Positions 32,623 through 41,996 of a DNA stretch of 49,054 nucleotides are shown here, piece after piece (the stretch's first letter is position 1; every line of letters begins with the position of its first letter). The notes under the pieces were generated by a model that had not been told where the DNA came from, ran no database searches, and saw nothing but the letters and a program-made list of their open reading frames with translations. The translations under genes were made by a program, and so were the position numbers. The DNA lies in assembly GCA_004556545.1 (NCBI GenBank), contig SFGO01000025.1, forward strand, positions 1-49,054. The letters run 5' to 3'. The stretch comes from Clostridiales bacterium. Its GTDB lineage: Bacteria > Bacillota > Clostridia > Christensenellales > Aristaeellaceae.

Positions 32623-34123
32623 TTCGTAGAGTTAGTCACTCTGTGAAACTATCATTTCTTGTGTTTACTCATATTTATAAAATTATTATAGCTCCCAAAA
32701 GCAGAAAGTGCAAGAAGAAAAAATGAAATCTTAAGAAAACTTTCCCTAAATATCGTTCTCCCGCTTTTGCCAAGAAATTTATGTCATTTTATTGGCTTTT
32801 TCCAGTCAGTATAGCAGTCACCCTGATGAATGGTTCATGCTACGCCGTTACTGCGCTACAATATATCTGCCGCTACGGGCAATAAATAATCAGGAGGAAT
32901 CAAAATGCGCAAAGGTGAAAACATATTCAAAAGAAAAGATGGACGATGGGAGGCTCGGTATATCAAGGGTTATGAGCTGTCCGGTAAGGCAAAATACGGT
33001 TTTTGTTACGGTAAGAGCTACAAAGAGGCGAAGGAAAAGGTATCAAAGTGTAAAGCAGAGATAGTCGTAGGCAGACCAGTGCCCCCGACTGACCATCGGC
33101 ATCGGTTTAGCTTTTTCTGTGACGAGTGGTTGCGTTTGCGAAAAAGTAAGGTCAGGGAATCCACTTACATTAAATACAATACCATTTTAGAGAAGTATAT
33201 CAAACCAAAGTTAGGCTCTTGCTTTCCTGCGACCATCACGACAGATACTGTGGATAATTTTGCACATGGGCTGTTATTTGATGACAACCTTGCGGTCAAG
33301 ACTGTGCATGACATTCTGGTGGTGCTACACAGTGTGCTGAAATATGTTGCCGCACAATTGCCGAGCCTGTGTGCAGCGGTCGAAATTAATTATCCCCAAA
33401 AAGAAAAAAGGAAATTCGGGTACTTGACCGCAGTGAGCAAGAACGGTTTGTGAAGTTCTTGTTGGCAGATGCTGATTTCTGCAAATTCGGCGTGCTGCTT
33501 ATGCTGCTTTCCGGTATACGAATCGGAGAATTATGCGCTTTAAGATGGGATAATGTCAACCTACAGGAGAAAACGATTCGTATTAGCGCTACACTTCAGC
33601 GGCTACGCTGCATGGAAGGGGAAAACAAAAATCGCACCCATATTGTTATTGGTGCGCCCAAAAGTGCGACTTCCATCCGTACCATTCCGCTGACGGATCA
33701 TGCCGCCGAGCTTTGCCGGAAATTTGCCGTTTATAATGGCAATGCCTATATCCTTACTGGTACAGAGAAATATATGGAGCCACGCATGCTGCAATACCGC
33801 ATTGAGAAGTATACAAAAGAATGCGGCCTGAAGGGTGTTCACGCACATACCCTCCGGCACACCTTTGCAACCCGAGCGGTTGAGGTTGGCTTTGAGATAA
33901 AGTCACTGTCTGAGGTTTTGGGGCATGCCAATACAACCATTACGCTGAATCGCTATGTGCACTCCTCCATGGAATTGAAGCGTGCAAACATGGACAAGTT
34001 GTCGGCGGTGGGGCTTTGAATTATTCGCAGTCAACTTTTGTGTCAAAGAGATTAAAATTCTCACTCAACAGCCTCATTTGCTGCTCTGGAAATGTTTTTT
34101 AGCAGAGTGACTAACTCTGCGAA
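32623..34123. mobile_element. Integrase unit bounded by inverted 21-bp sites
   Basis: Left site 32623-32643 and right site 34103-34123 are inverted copies with 20 of 21 matches, each with an internal AGAGT/ACTCT dyad around GACTA. They enclose only the tyrosine integrase. The unit may be an IS-like element, or the sites may be recombination or binding targets of that integrase. No clear target duplication was seen. Confidence 0.55.
32905..34019 (+). pseudogene. Tyrosine integrase broken by a frameshift
   Basis: The two pieces together make one 371-codon phage-type integrase. The N-terminal piece (32905-33453) carries the AP2-like arm domain (NIFKRKDGRWEARYIKGYEL) and the core-binding SAM-like domain (FCDEWLRLRKSKVRESTYI). 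The second frame, readable from 33405, has the catalytic set: LSGIRIGELCALRW (Arg), HTLRHTFAT (His-x-x-Arg), LGHANTTITLNRYVH (His and Tyr). The break lies in the A-run at 33404-33409 and corresponds to a loss of one A. The ATG follows AGGAGG. It may be decayed, rescued by slippage on the A-run, or a sequencing error. Confidence 0.8.
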
Positions 34124-34171
34124 GCATTTCGGCTGATCGATAGATTTTAATGACAACAAAAGAATAAGCGT

Positions 34172-34200
34172 TTATTGTCTGACCTGATATATAGGATAAT
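34172..34200 (+). promoter_or_regulatory. Possible promoter of the dockerin protein gene
   Basis: TTATTG and GATAAT with a 17-base spacer, about 110 bases before the start. The leader contains a CCCC-GCT-GGGG hairpin near 34221. Moderate match only. Confidence 0.4.
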
Positions 34201-34311
34201 AGGCGCTTGAAAAACAGTGCCCCGCTGGGGAAAATCTCTATTTGCATTTAGGACGGAAACAGATACAAAATGTGCAGTCTGTCAAGAATGATACAAAACA
34301 AAGGAGAAGAA

Positions 34312-37300
34312 ATGATGCGAAGAAGAATGCTAACGGTTTTGCTTGCATTGTGCATGGTGGTTTCTCTGATCCCTATGCAGGTGCTGGCGGTGGATACCAA
34401 GGCGGAGGGAGGCCTTGGAACACTGGGGATTCAGCAAATATCAGAGAAAAAATATGCTGTCACACCCGATGTGACAGAGTATGAATGGATCTTAAATAAT
34501 GCATCGCTGACACAGCAGATGATGGGGCATGTGATGGAGATCAAGGTCGGCAAGGACTCCACGGCCTCTGTGGCAGTGGGCTACGGCGACGATGACATTG
34601 ACACCATTAAAACCGGCAGAAACTGGGCCATGACGGAGACGACCAAGCAGGCGCAGAGCATGCAGACCCGCCGCAACACCAATGTTGTGGGCGCGATCAA
34701 TGCCGGCGGCTACGACATGAGCAATGGCCGCCCCAGCGGTGCTTTCATCATGAGCGGCACCGTGATCAATGAGCCGACTGGCACTACATTCTGGATCGAC
34801 GGCAGCGGCGCGGCGCATATTACCAGCGCGCAGGAGTGTAAGGCTGCCCTTGCTGCCGGCAATGTCCGGGAGGCTGTTGCCAGCTTTGGCGATATTTTTG
34901 AAAACGGACACGCCCGCAGCGGACTGGACAACACCACCCGCGCGTCCCGCACGGCTATCGGTATCAAGGCGGACGGTACCGTGGTAATGCTGATGGTGGA
35001 TGGCCGCCAGGCACCCTATTCTGTGGGTATGACTATGGCGGAGGTCGGCGCGGCCATGGAAGCGCTGGGCTGCGTACAGGCGGTCAACCTGGATGGCGGC
35101 GGCTCCTCTACTTTTGCTACCCAGCGTGAGGGTGAGTCGGAAAACAATACATCGGCTGGCCTGACCCTGCGCTGCCGCCCCTCCGACGGCTATGAGCGCA
35201 AGGTATCCAACACCATTATGGTGCTTTCTAAGGCACAGCCCACAGGGCAGTTCGATCACGCAGTGCTGACGCCCAATAACGAGGTCTATACGCCTGGCAG
35301 CACGGTACAGTTTGCGGCGGCGGGCGTGGATGCGGCCGGCGGCCGTGCGGATATTCCCGCGGGCGCTGCGTGGACGGTGCTCTCCGGCAGCGGCCGCATT
35401 GACACGGACGGTGTTTATACGGCGACCGACGACTGCGGCGAAGTCATTGTCGGCTTGCAGGTCAACGGCGAGACTGTGGGACAGACCGCCATTCAGATCC
35501 GGTGGCCGGACAAACTAGACTTTACCAACAGCAGCGTTTCCATCGATTTCGGCGAGACCAGCGACCTGACCTTCAAACCCACATGGCAAGGCCGTGAGGT
35601 CAGGTATAAGGATGGAGATTTTGAGTGGACGCTGGACGAGAGCAAGCCCATCAGCTATAAGTACAATTTACAAGTTGAAAGCTACTTTTATCCGGGATGG
35701 GTGCCCGCTGGTACTTCCCAGTGGAAAGATGTATACATGTCTATTACAGGCAGTGGGAAGGGTGTAGGAACATTCGACAATGGTACGCTGGCTCTGTATA
35801 CGACCAGATACGATGAGGAGTTTCATCCTAACATCCTTGAGGATGGTACAATCCAAATTATCGCTAACCTCACCCATACATCCTCGACGATCCTGAATAC
35901 CGACGGTACAGTTTTTAAGGATAATATTGCCGAGGATGTAGTGCCGCATGAGGAAGCACCAAGAACTGCGGGAACAAAGGGCATTCAGAATCGGGTGGCT
36001 CAATTCACAGTCGGTAAATTCACGGGCAATCGCTTTGCCGCGGATCAGAACAACTCCCTGCGGGCAACGGCCAAGGTGACCCTTTCCATTGACCCGGCTG
36101 TGACCGGACAGGTGGAGCTGGTGGTGGGCTTGGAACCGCTGGTGCTTATGGACTTTGAACCTCGGGAGGGGGCCAACTGGAATACCTACATTACAAACAG
36201 AAGCAACGGCGATGCGAATACAGGCGATTTTACTGGAAAAGGCCATTTGACAGATGAGCACATTCGGGAGTACGGCCTTTGGATTCGTTCGGCCACCAAT
36301 GCTGCAGTAGACTTTGACGGCTCCGGGGTGGTCAGCGCGGCGGTGGATGAACGCGTCCGCTTTGGCGAGCAGGCGTTTAAGCTGTGCTTTGACTTTTCAC
36401 CCTGTGGTGAAACATCAGTTGCGGCAGCGGATGGTGGCTTCTCCTGCGACCTGTATGTCAATACTGTGCAGCCCACCAAGATCGGCATGTGGGTAAATGT
36501 GCCGGCGGACTTGAAGAACTGCCCCTATAATCTGAAGGCCATTTTAGCCGCCGGTGCGAGTGGGGTCGAGCAGGCGGGTGCCAGCGGCGGCTATAGGATA
36601 CTAAAAGCTGACGGCAGTATGGAGTATGTCAACTACGGTGTTGACGGCAAAATGGGTACGATCCCCAAGGGAACGACCATGTACACCCAGTATTACGGCA
36701 AGGGTAAGGACGCCGACGGAAACGAGGTCACCCTGAGTACTCTGGGAGAAATGGCCGGCAAGGGCTGGCTCTGGGTGGAGGCAGATATCTCCGCCATGCA
36801 GATGCCCATTGATGTCTACCGCGCCTATACCTTCCGCGTCGTAAAGACGCAGTTGATGCACGAGCGCTTCAAGGGACATATTCTGGTGGATAATGTCCAG
36901 TTCATCTACGGCACCAACACCAACGATATCACTCGTCCTGTGCTGGAGTCTGTCACGGAGACCGGCAGCGGCACGGTGCTGGCCGGGGACGGCTCCACTG
37001 TTCTCAGCAGCGGCACTCTCACGTTCTCCGCTGTGTATTCCGACAGCGAGCTCACCGACAAGTACGCCACCGGCATTGACCAGAGCGGTATCCGCGTGCT
37101 GCTGGACGGCGCGGACTACACCGATCAGCTGGAGATCAACGAAGGCTCGCTCTACCTTAAGGGCGTGAACCTCCGTAACGGCTCTCACACTCTCTCAATT
37201 CGGCTCAAGGACTTCTACGGCAATGTGACCGAAGAGACGCGTACCTTCCGGGTAGAGGATGCCAAGGGTCAGAGATCGGCCATCGATGTGCTGCCCCAGC

Positions 37301-40300
37301 CGGAAGCGCCGGAGATTGGCAAGGAATACGCCCTCTCCATCGTGAACAACACGGGAGAGCCTGTGACCAAGGCCGAGATCACCGTAGATTTCAGCACCAT
37401 GGGCAACGCCGCCAAGTATCTGCAGGGCGCGACCGTGGAAAGCTCCGATGATTATCTGCTGACACTTGAAAAGACAGATAAACAGGCAAAGATCACGATC
37501 ACACGGAAGCCGGCACAGCGGTCACTGCTGGCACGGCTCTTCGGAGCGGAAACCGCAGCTGAATATGACTATGTGTCTGAGCTGGGATACCTTATCATCA
37601 ACATCCCCGCGGACGTCGCGGAGGGGGACACGCTGCGATACACCGTCACGAAGGGTAACTATACCATTGACGACGGCACGGAGAGCGGCAAGACCTATAC
37701 CTTCTCCGGTACGGAGCAGGAGGTCGCGCTGACGGCGGGGTATCAGCTTAGCTGTGAGCAGGTCGTTGCCGGAATGGCGACGGCGCTGACTGTGACGGAT
37801 GCAGAGGGAAAGCCTGTTTCCCGTGCAAATATCTATCAGGTAAATAAAGATTCTAATGAGGCTACCAAGCTGGGCAAAACAAATATGAAGGGTAAATTGG
37901 CCTATACCTTTGGTGCTGAGGGTGAGTATACCTTCTATGCGGAAAAGGCCAACAGCGGGCGCTCTTGGAATCAGCGGGTGATCGTCTGTGAGCGGACGGC
38001 GGAGAACGAGGGCAAACCCTTTGGCATCATGACCAATGGCGTATCTGAGCCAAATGTTAAGAGCATAACTTGGCTTACCCAGATTGATGGTTCTGCAGCA
38101 AAGGCTTTCGTGAAATATTCCACCGCAAATGACCTGACCAATCCTGTCACGGTGGAGGGGAACTCTACCATTCAGACCTTTGTGCAGAGCAGCCATGGTG
38201 ATGCTTTGCGGAGCAATAAGGTGTCCCTTACCGGTCTGCAGCCCGGCGAGACCTATTACTATCAGGTGGGTGACGGGGAGACATGGTCTGATACGCAGAG
38301 CTTTAAGATGCCTGCGGCAGGGGCTGAGTCGACCAACTTCTTTATCCTCGGCGATATTCAATCCTCGGATACTGCCAACCTGAGCCATGTCCTTGAGGTT
38401 CTGGCAAGTGACGAAACGGTCTATGATTTTGCTATCCAGACCGGCGATGCTATTGACAATGTAACGGAGTATGTTAAAAACTGGCGCCCGTTCCTAAACA
38501 CGGTCAACAGCAAGACTCTCAGCGGTGTGGACATGATCCATGTTATGGGCAACCACGAATATTATGGTGATCTGGACGGTGAAATTAGTAACGCGATCTA
38601 TGATTTGCCTGTCAGTACCCAGAATAGCTGGTACAAGATGGAGTATGGTAAGGTTTGTGTTGTTGCTATTAACAACGGAACGAAACTGGCGGAGACCCTT
38701 GCCGATATTGCCGAAAACCTGACCACTGACTGCATCTGGAAAGTTCTTGTAGCCCATGAGCCGATTTATGGCACAGCGTCTGTTTCTGCAACGCCGGAGA
38801 TTATCTCTTCTATTGAAAAGGCGGGCTTTGACTTTGTGTTCGGTGGGGATGATCACGCTTATGCGCGGACTTATCCTATGATCGGAGGCATAGCGCAGGA
38901 TGAAAATAGCCGCGGCGGTGTCGTGTACTATGTCTGCGGTGACCTCAGTGGCAAGAGCAATGAGTTCCATGACCGCGATGAGTATGTAAAAGCGATCCCG
39001 CACAACGATTATACCGGTATGTACCTGACGGTGAAGGCCACGGAGGAGACCTTCACGGTGAAGGCGGTCAAGTATGACGGCACGGAGCTGGATTCTTACA
39101 CTGAGACGCGCACCGACTGCGAGCTGGGCAATCACAAGGTGGATGCCGCCAGCAAGTACGATATGTCCGAGGGGACGATTACCTGTACGGTCTGCGGAAC
39201 GGCATTGGAGCCCACGGGCGAGTATGCATTCAGCGGCCTGCTGTCTACCACGGACGGCAAGCAGGTGATCCTTGCAGAGGGCAGCGTCAAGAAGAACGAG
39301 TTCTCCTCGATGGGAGGGGACAGATATCACTCCTGCGCGGATGGCTATGCCTATGTGACGACGCAGAACGACAGCCGTACCTGCGTGACCGGCGGTTATA
39401 TCACGTATACCTGCCCGGGCTGCGACACAACGGACAGATCAGCTTTCCAGATGCCTGTTGGTCATGTCTGGGATGACGACTATGTCTGCAAGGTCTGCAA
39501 AACGAAGGGCATTGACATCGCCGGGGAAGAGGTAGTGTTCAAGTTCGGCAGCCCCGACGATCCGCGCGACCTTACACCGGTGCCCGGATACTATTATCGT
39601 GAGGGAGGAGTTCGCCCCAGCAGCTTTGCCAAGTACGGGGACTTTGTGCTGACACAGAGCAACGATAACAACCTCATCAACAACCGGATCCCGGATCTCT
39701 ATGTGGAATGGCCTGACAGCAAGGACATCGGTGAGGCGGAAATCGAGTGCACAGGCCGTGGTGACTACTACGGAAAAAAGACGCTGACCTATTACATCGT
39801 GCCTAATGATGTAACGGATCTGAAGTGTACGGAGACTACGGAGGATTCCGTGACGCTGACGTGGTCTGCGGCTCCCGGCGCGGGGTACTACGAGGTATTT
39901 CGGTGCAACGAGAACAACAGCAGCAGACAGTCCGTGGGAACCACTGAAAAGACGACCCTTACAGTAACCGGCCTGACTGCGGATATGGGCTACTACTTTG
40001 TGGCGGCTGGCCGCACGAAAGTTCCTACGGAAAACAACAAGGTCTACAATAGTGCTAAGTGGTCGAATGTTCTCTATGCGCGGACGGATCCCGCACCGGC
40101 GGATGTCACCTCTGTGGCGGCTACCGTGGACGGTCATCAGATCACCCTTACAGAGAAGGATGGCGTCAAGTATCTCTTCCTGCCAGCTTCCGCAGACATG
40201 ACGCAGTTGTCTCTGACCTTTGTTACGGAGCCCGCGAGCGATAAAGTCATGCTTTCCGGAAACAAGGGAAAGACTTATTTGAGCGATGCTGTGGATGTTA

Positions 40301-41886
40301 CCGCAGTGGCAGCCGTGGGCGCGGACGGCTATCGGGAGATCACCGCTTCCGTGGGTAAGGGCAAACAGCCCCTGACCTTCCGTGTGATGCAGGCCTCTGC
40401 CATTCCCACCATGTATCTGACCAGCAGCGACGCTGCACAGGGACGCGATTGGGTAGATGCAAGTAAGAGCAATGCTGCGACCGGCACCATGAACCTGATC
40501 GGCGCTGATGGCACGCCTGTTTACTCTGGAGAGCTTAAGCAGATCAAGGCGCGGGGCAATTCCACGTTCACCTACGCCGAGAAGAAGTCCTATCAGATCA
40601 AGCTGGCAGAGCCCAGCGATCTGTTGGGGAAGCAGGAGCAGGTCAAGACGTGGGTGCTGCTGGCCAGCTACTTCGATGCCACACAGATGCACGATAAGCT
40701 CATCAAGGATCTGGCCGCTGAGCTGGGGCTTGCGTATACCGCAAGCTGCGATTGGGTCAACCTCTACTATGATGGGGAGTACCGCGGTGTCTATCTCCTC
40801 AGCGAGAAGAACTCCGTGGGAGCGACTTCTGTGGCCATCACGGATATGGAGCAGGCGTATGAACAGCTCAATGAAGGCTACGGTACCGATATGACCACCG
40901 CTCTGGCGGAGAATAGCTACGGTCAGCAGTACCAGTACACCAAGGATCTGAAGGAGCCTGAGAACATCACGGGCGGCTATCTCATCGAGCTGAATCACGA
41001 GATGTGGGATGAGGTCAGCGGCTTCAAGACCCGCCAGGGCGTTGCCTTCAATGTCAAGAGCCCCGAGTGGTGCGGCGATTCCGCCATGAAGTACATCAGT
41101 GAGTACTATCAGGCTTTTGAGGACGCTGTTTACGCCACGGATGATACCGGCGCGTACACGGGCTATAATGCCTCTACCGGAAAGTATTTCTATGAGTATG
41201 TGGACATGGATTCTCTGGTCAAGGTGTTCCTGCTGCAGGAGCTGGCGCTGAATTGTGACGGATTCATCTCCTCGGTCTATTTCTACAAGGATGCAGACGG
41301 CATGATGTATGCCGGCCCCATCTGGGATCAGGATATGACCTTCGGTACAGGCTGGAACAAGACCAACGGTGCGGAGATCGTGGACTACCACTATCTGGCG
41401 AAGGCTCTGATCCAGATACCGGCCTTTGAAGCTGCGGTCAAGGAGTACTACACCAATACCTTTGCCTCGGAGGTTCGTGACCTGCTGGGCAGCAATGGAA
41501 CCATCGCACGGCAGTACGCTCTCCTGAAGGACAATGCGGCTATGAACTACACCATCTGGGATTATATCCGCATCGGCAACCCGGAGGAGGCAGGCCACAT
41601 TTGGCAGGGCGCGAGCTATCAGGGCGTTGTGGATGAGATGACAACCTGGATCGAAAACCGCTTGGCCAACATGGACAGCCGCTTTAATCTACAGAGCACC
41701 GTGGCTGGCGATGTTAACGGCGATGGCGATGTTGATATTTTCGATGTCTACGCACTGAGTCGCTACCTTGCGGGGTATGATGTAGAAGGTATCATTCCTG
41801 CTAATGGCGATATCAATGGCGATGGTGATGTTGATATTTTCGATGCCTGGGCTCTCCAGCGGCGGTTGGCCGGCTACGGCGATTGA
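34312..41886 (+). CDS. Giant secreted dockerin protein: NAGPA + metallophosphatase + CotH kinase
   Basis: A 2,524-residue exported protein. The signal peptide is MMRRRMLTVLLALCMVVSLI with cleavage near VLA. Domains: phosphodiester glycosidase/NAGPA (about 120-305; GAINAGGYDM, VNLDGGGSSTF); beta-rich spacers; a purple-acid-phosphatase-like fibronectin-type domain (about 1240-1335) and calcineurin-like phosphatase (1340-1550; ILGDIQSSD, QTGDAIDN, MGNHEYYGD, GGDDHAYART); Cys-pair repeats; fibronectin type III (1829-1925); CotH kinase-like domain (2033-2459; KARGNSTFTYAEKKSYQIKL, GPIWDQDMTFGTGW); and a C-terminal dockerin (2463-2524, two DxNGDGDVDIFD loops). The catalytic domains all act on phosphoesters. 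The dockerin should dock onto the cohesin protein encoded next. AAGGAG lies upstream; ATG 34315 is an equally good start. Confidence 0.88.
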   Translation: MMRRRMLTVLLALCMVVSLIPMQVLAVDTKAEGGLGTLGIQQISEKKYAVTPDVTEYEWILNNASLTQQMMGHVMEIKVGKDSTASVAVGYGDDDIDTIKTGRNWAMTETTKQAQSMQTRRNTNVVGAINAGGYDMSNGRPSGAFIMSGTVINEPTGTTFWIDGSGAAHITSAQECKAALAAGNVREAVASFGDIFENGHARSGLDNTTRASRTAIGIKADGTVVMLMVDGRQAPYSVGMTMAEVGAAMEALGCVQAVNLDGGGSSTFATQREGESENNTSAGLTLRCRPSDGYERKVSNTIMVLSKAQPTGQFDHAVLTPNNEVYTPGSTVQFAAAGVDAAGGRADIPAGAAWTVLSGSGRIDTDGVYTATDDCGEVIVGLQVNGETVGQTAIQIRWPDKLDFTNSSVSIDFGETSDLTFKPTWQGREVRYKDGDFEWTLDESKPISYKYNLQVESYFYPGWVPAGTSQWKDVYMSITGSGKGVGTFDNGTLALYTTRYDEEFHPNILEDGTIQIIANLTHTSSTILNTDGTVFKDNIAEDVVPHEEAPRTAGTKGIQNRVAQFTVGKFTGNRFAADQNNSLRATAKVTLSIDPAVTGQVELVVGLEPLVLMDFEPREGANWNTYITNRSNGDANTGDFTGKGHLTDEHIREYGLWIRSATNAAVDFDGSGVVSAAVDERVRFGEQAFKLCFDFSPCGETSVAAADGGFSCDLYVNTVQPTKIGMWVNVPADLKNCPYNLKAILAAGASGVEQAGASGGYRILKADGSMEYVNYGVDGKMGTIPKGTTMYTQYYGKGKDADGNEVTLSTLGEMAGKGWLWVEADISAMQMPIDVYRAYTFRVVKTQLMHERFKGHILVDNVQFIYGTNTNDITRPVLESVTETGSGTVLAGDGSTVLSSGTLTFSAVYSDSELTDKYATGIDQSGIRVLLDGADYTDQLEINEGSLYLKGVNLRNGSHTLSIRLKDFYGNVTEETRTFRVEDAKGQRSAIDVLPQPEAPEIGKEYALSIVNNTGEPVTKAEITVDFSTMGNAAKYLQGATVESSDDYLLTLEKTDKQAKITITRKPAQRSLLARLFGAETAAEYDYVSELGYLIINIPADVAEGDTLRYTVTKGNYTIDDGTESGKTYTFSGTEQEVALTAGYQLSCEQVVAGMATALTVTDAEGKPVSRANIYQVNKDSNEATKLGKTNMKGKLAYTFGAEGEYTFYAEKANSGRSWNQRVIVCERTAENEGKPFGIMTNGVSEPNVKSITWLTQIDGSAAKAFVKYSTANDLTNPVTVEGNSTIQTFVQSSHGDALRSNKVSLTGLQPGETYYYQVGDGETWSDTQSFKMPAAGAESTNFFILGDIQSSDTANLSHVLEVLASDETVYDFAIQTGDAIDNVTEYVKNWRPFLNTVNSKTLSGVDMIHVMGNHEYYGDLDGEISNAIYDLPVSTQNSWYKMEYGKVCVVAINNGTKLAETLADIAENLTTDCIWKVLVAHEPIYGTASVSATPEIISSIEKAGFDFVFGGDDHAYARTYPMIGGIAQDENSRGGVVYYVCGDLSGKSNEFHDRDEYVKAIPHNDYTGMYLTVKATEETFTVKAVKYDGTELDSYTETRTDCELGNHKVDAASKYDMSEGTITCTVCGTALEPTGEYAFSGLLSTTDGKQVILAEGSVKKNEFSSMGGDRYHSCADGYAYVTTQNDSRTCVTGGYITYTCPGCDTTDRSAFQMPVGHVWDDDYVCKVCKTKGIDIAGEEVVFKFGSPDDPRDLTPVPGYYYREGGVRPSSFAKYGDFVLTQSNDNNLINNRIPDLYVEWPDSKDIGEAEIECTGRGDYYGKKTLTYYIVPNDVTDLKCTETTEDSVTLTWSAAPGAGYYEVFRCNENNSSRQSVGTTEKTTLTVTGLTADMGYYFVAAGRTKVPTENNKVYNSAKWSNVLYARTDPAPADVTSVAATVDGHQITLTEKDGVKYLFLPASADMTQLSLTFVTEPASDKVMLSGNKGKTYLSDAVDVTAVAAVGADGYREITASVGKGKQPLTFRVMQASAIPTMYLTSSDAAQGRDWVDASKSNAATGTMNLIGADGTPVYSGELKQIKARGNSTFTYAEKKSYQIKLAEPSDLLGKQEQVKTWVLLASYFDATQMHDKLIKDLAAELGLAYTASCDWVNLYYDGEYRGVYLLSEKNSVGATSVAITDMEQAYEQLNEGYGTDMTTALAENSYGQQYQYTKDLKEPENITGGYLIELNHEMWDEVSGFKTRQGVAFNVKSPEWCGDSAMKYISEYYQAFEDAVYATDDTGAYTGYNASTGKYFYEYVDMDSLVKVFLLQELALNCDGFISSVYFYKDADGMMYAGPIWDQDMTFGTGWNKTNGAEIVDYHYLAKALIQIPAFEAAVKEYYTNTFASEVRDLLGSNGTIARQYALLKDNAAMNYTIWDYIRIGNPEEAGHIWQGASYQGVVDEMTTWIENRLANMDSRFNLQSTVAGDVNGDGDVDIFDVYALSRYLAGYDVEGIIPANGDINGDGDVDIFDAWALQRRLAGYGD

Positions 41887-41894
41887 GATTCCTT

Positions 41895-41934
41895 TTCTGT
41901 CGAAGGATGCCGGATAGGGCATCCTTCGACAGAA
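41895..41934. terminator. Hairpin between dockerin and cohesin genes
   Basis: A perfect 17-base stem with a six-base GGATAG loop and no U-tract. It probably separates expression levels or stabilises mRNA ends. Confidence 0.6.
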
Positions 41935-41996
41935 GTAGCAACCCTACGTGTATCATGTGATACAACACATTTTCATAAAGAAAGGAACGAAAAAAC

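Noticed and set aside
33404..33410. A programmed -1 ribosomal frameshift in the integrase
   Set aside because: The heptamer A AAA AAG is present, but the upstream reading phase (GAA AAA AGG) does not place codons as that mechanism needs; a one-base loss is simpler.
34200..34311. A riboswitch in the leader of the dockerin gene
   Set aside because: Only one short CCCC/GGGG stem is visible and no known aptamer core was recognised.
39439..41598. A 719-codon minus-strand frame inside the dockerin gene
   Set aside because: It is the reverse of the CotH and fibronectin-coding part, with no start signal or family match.
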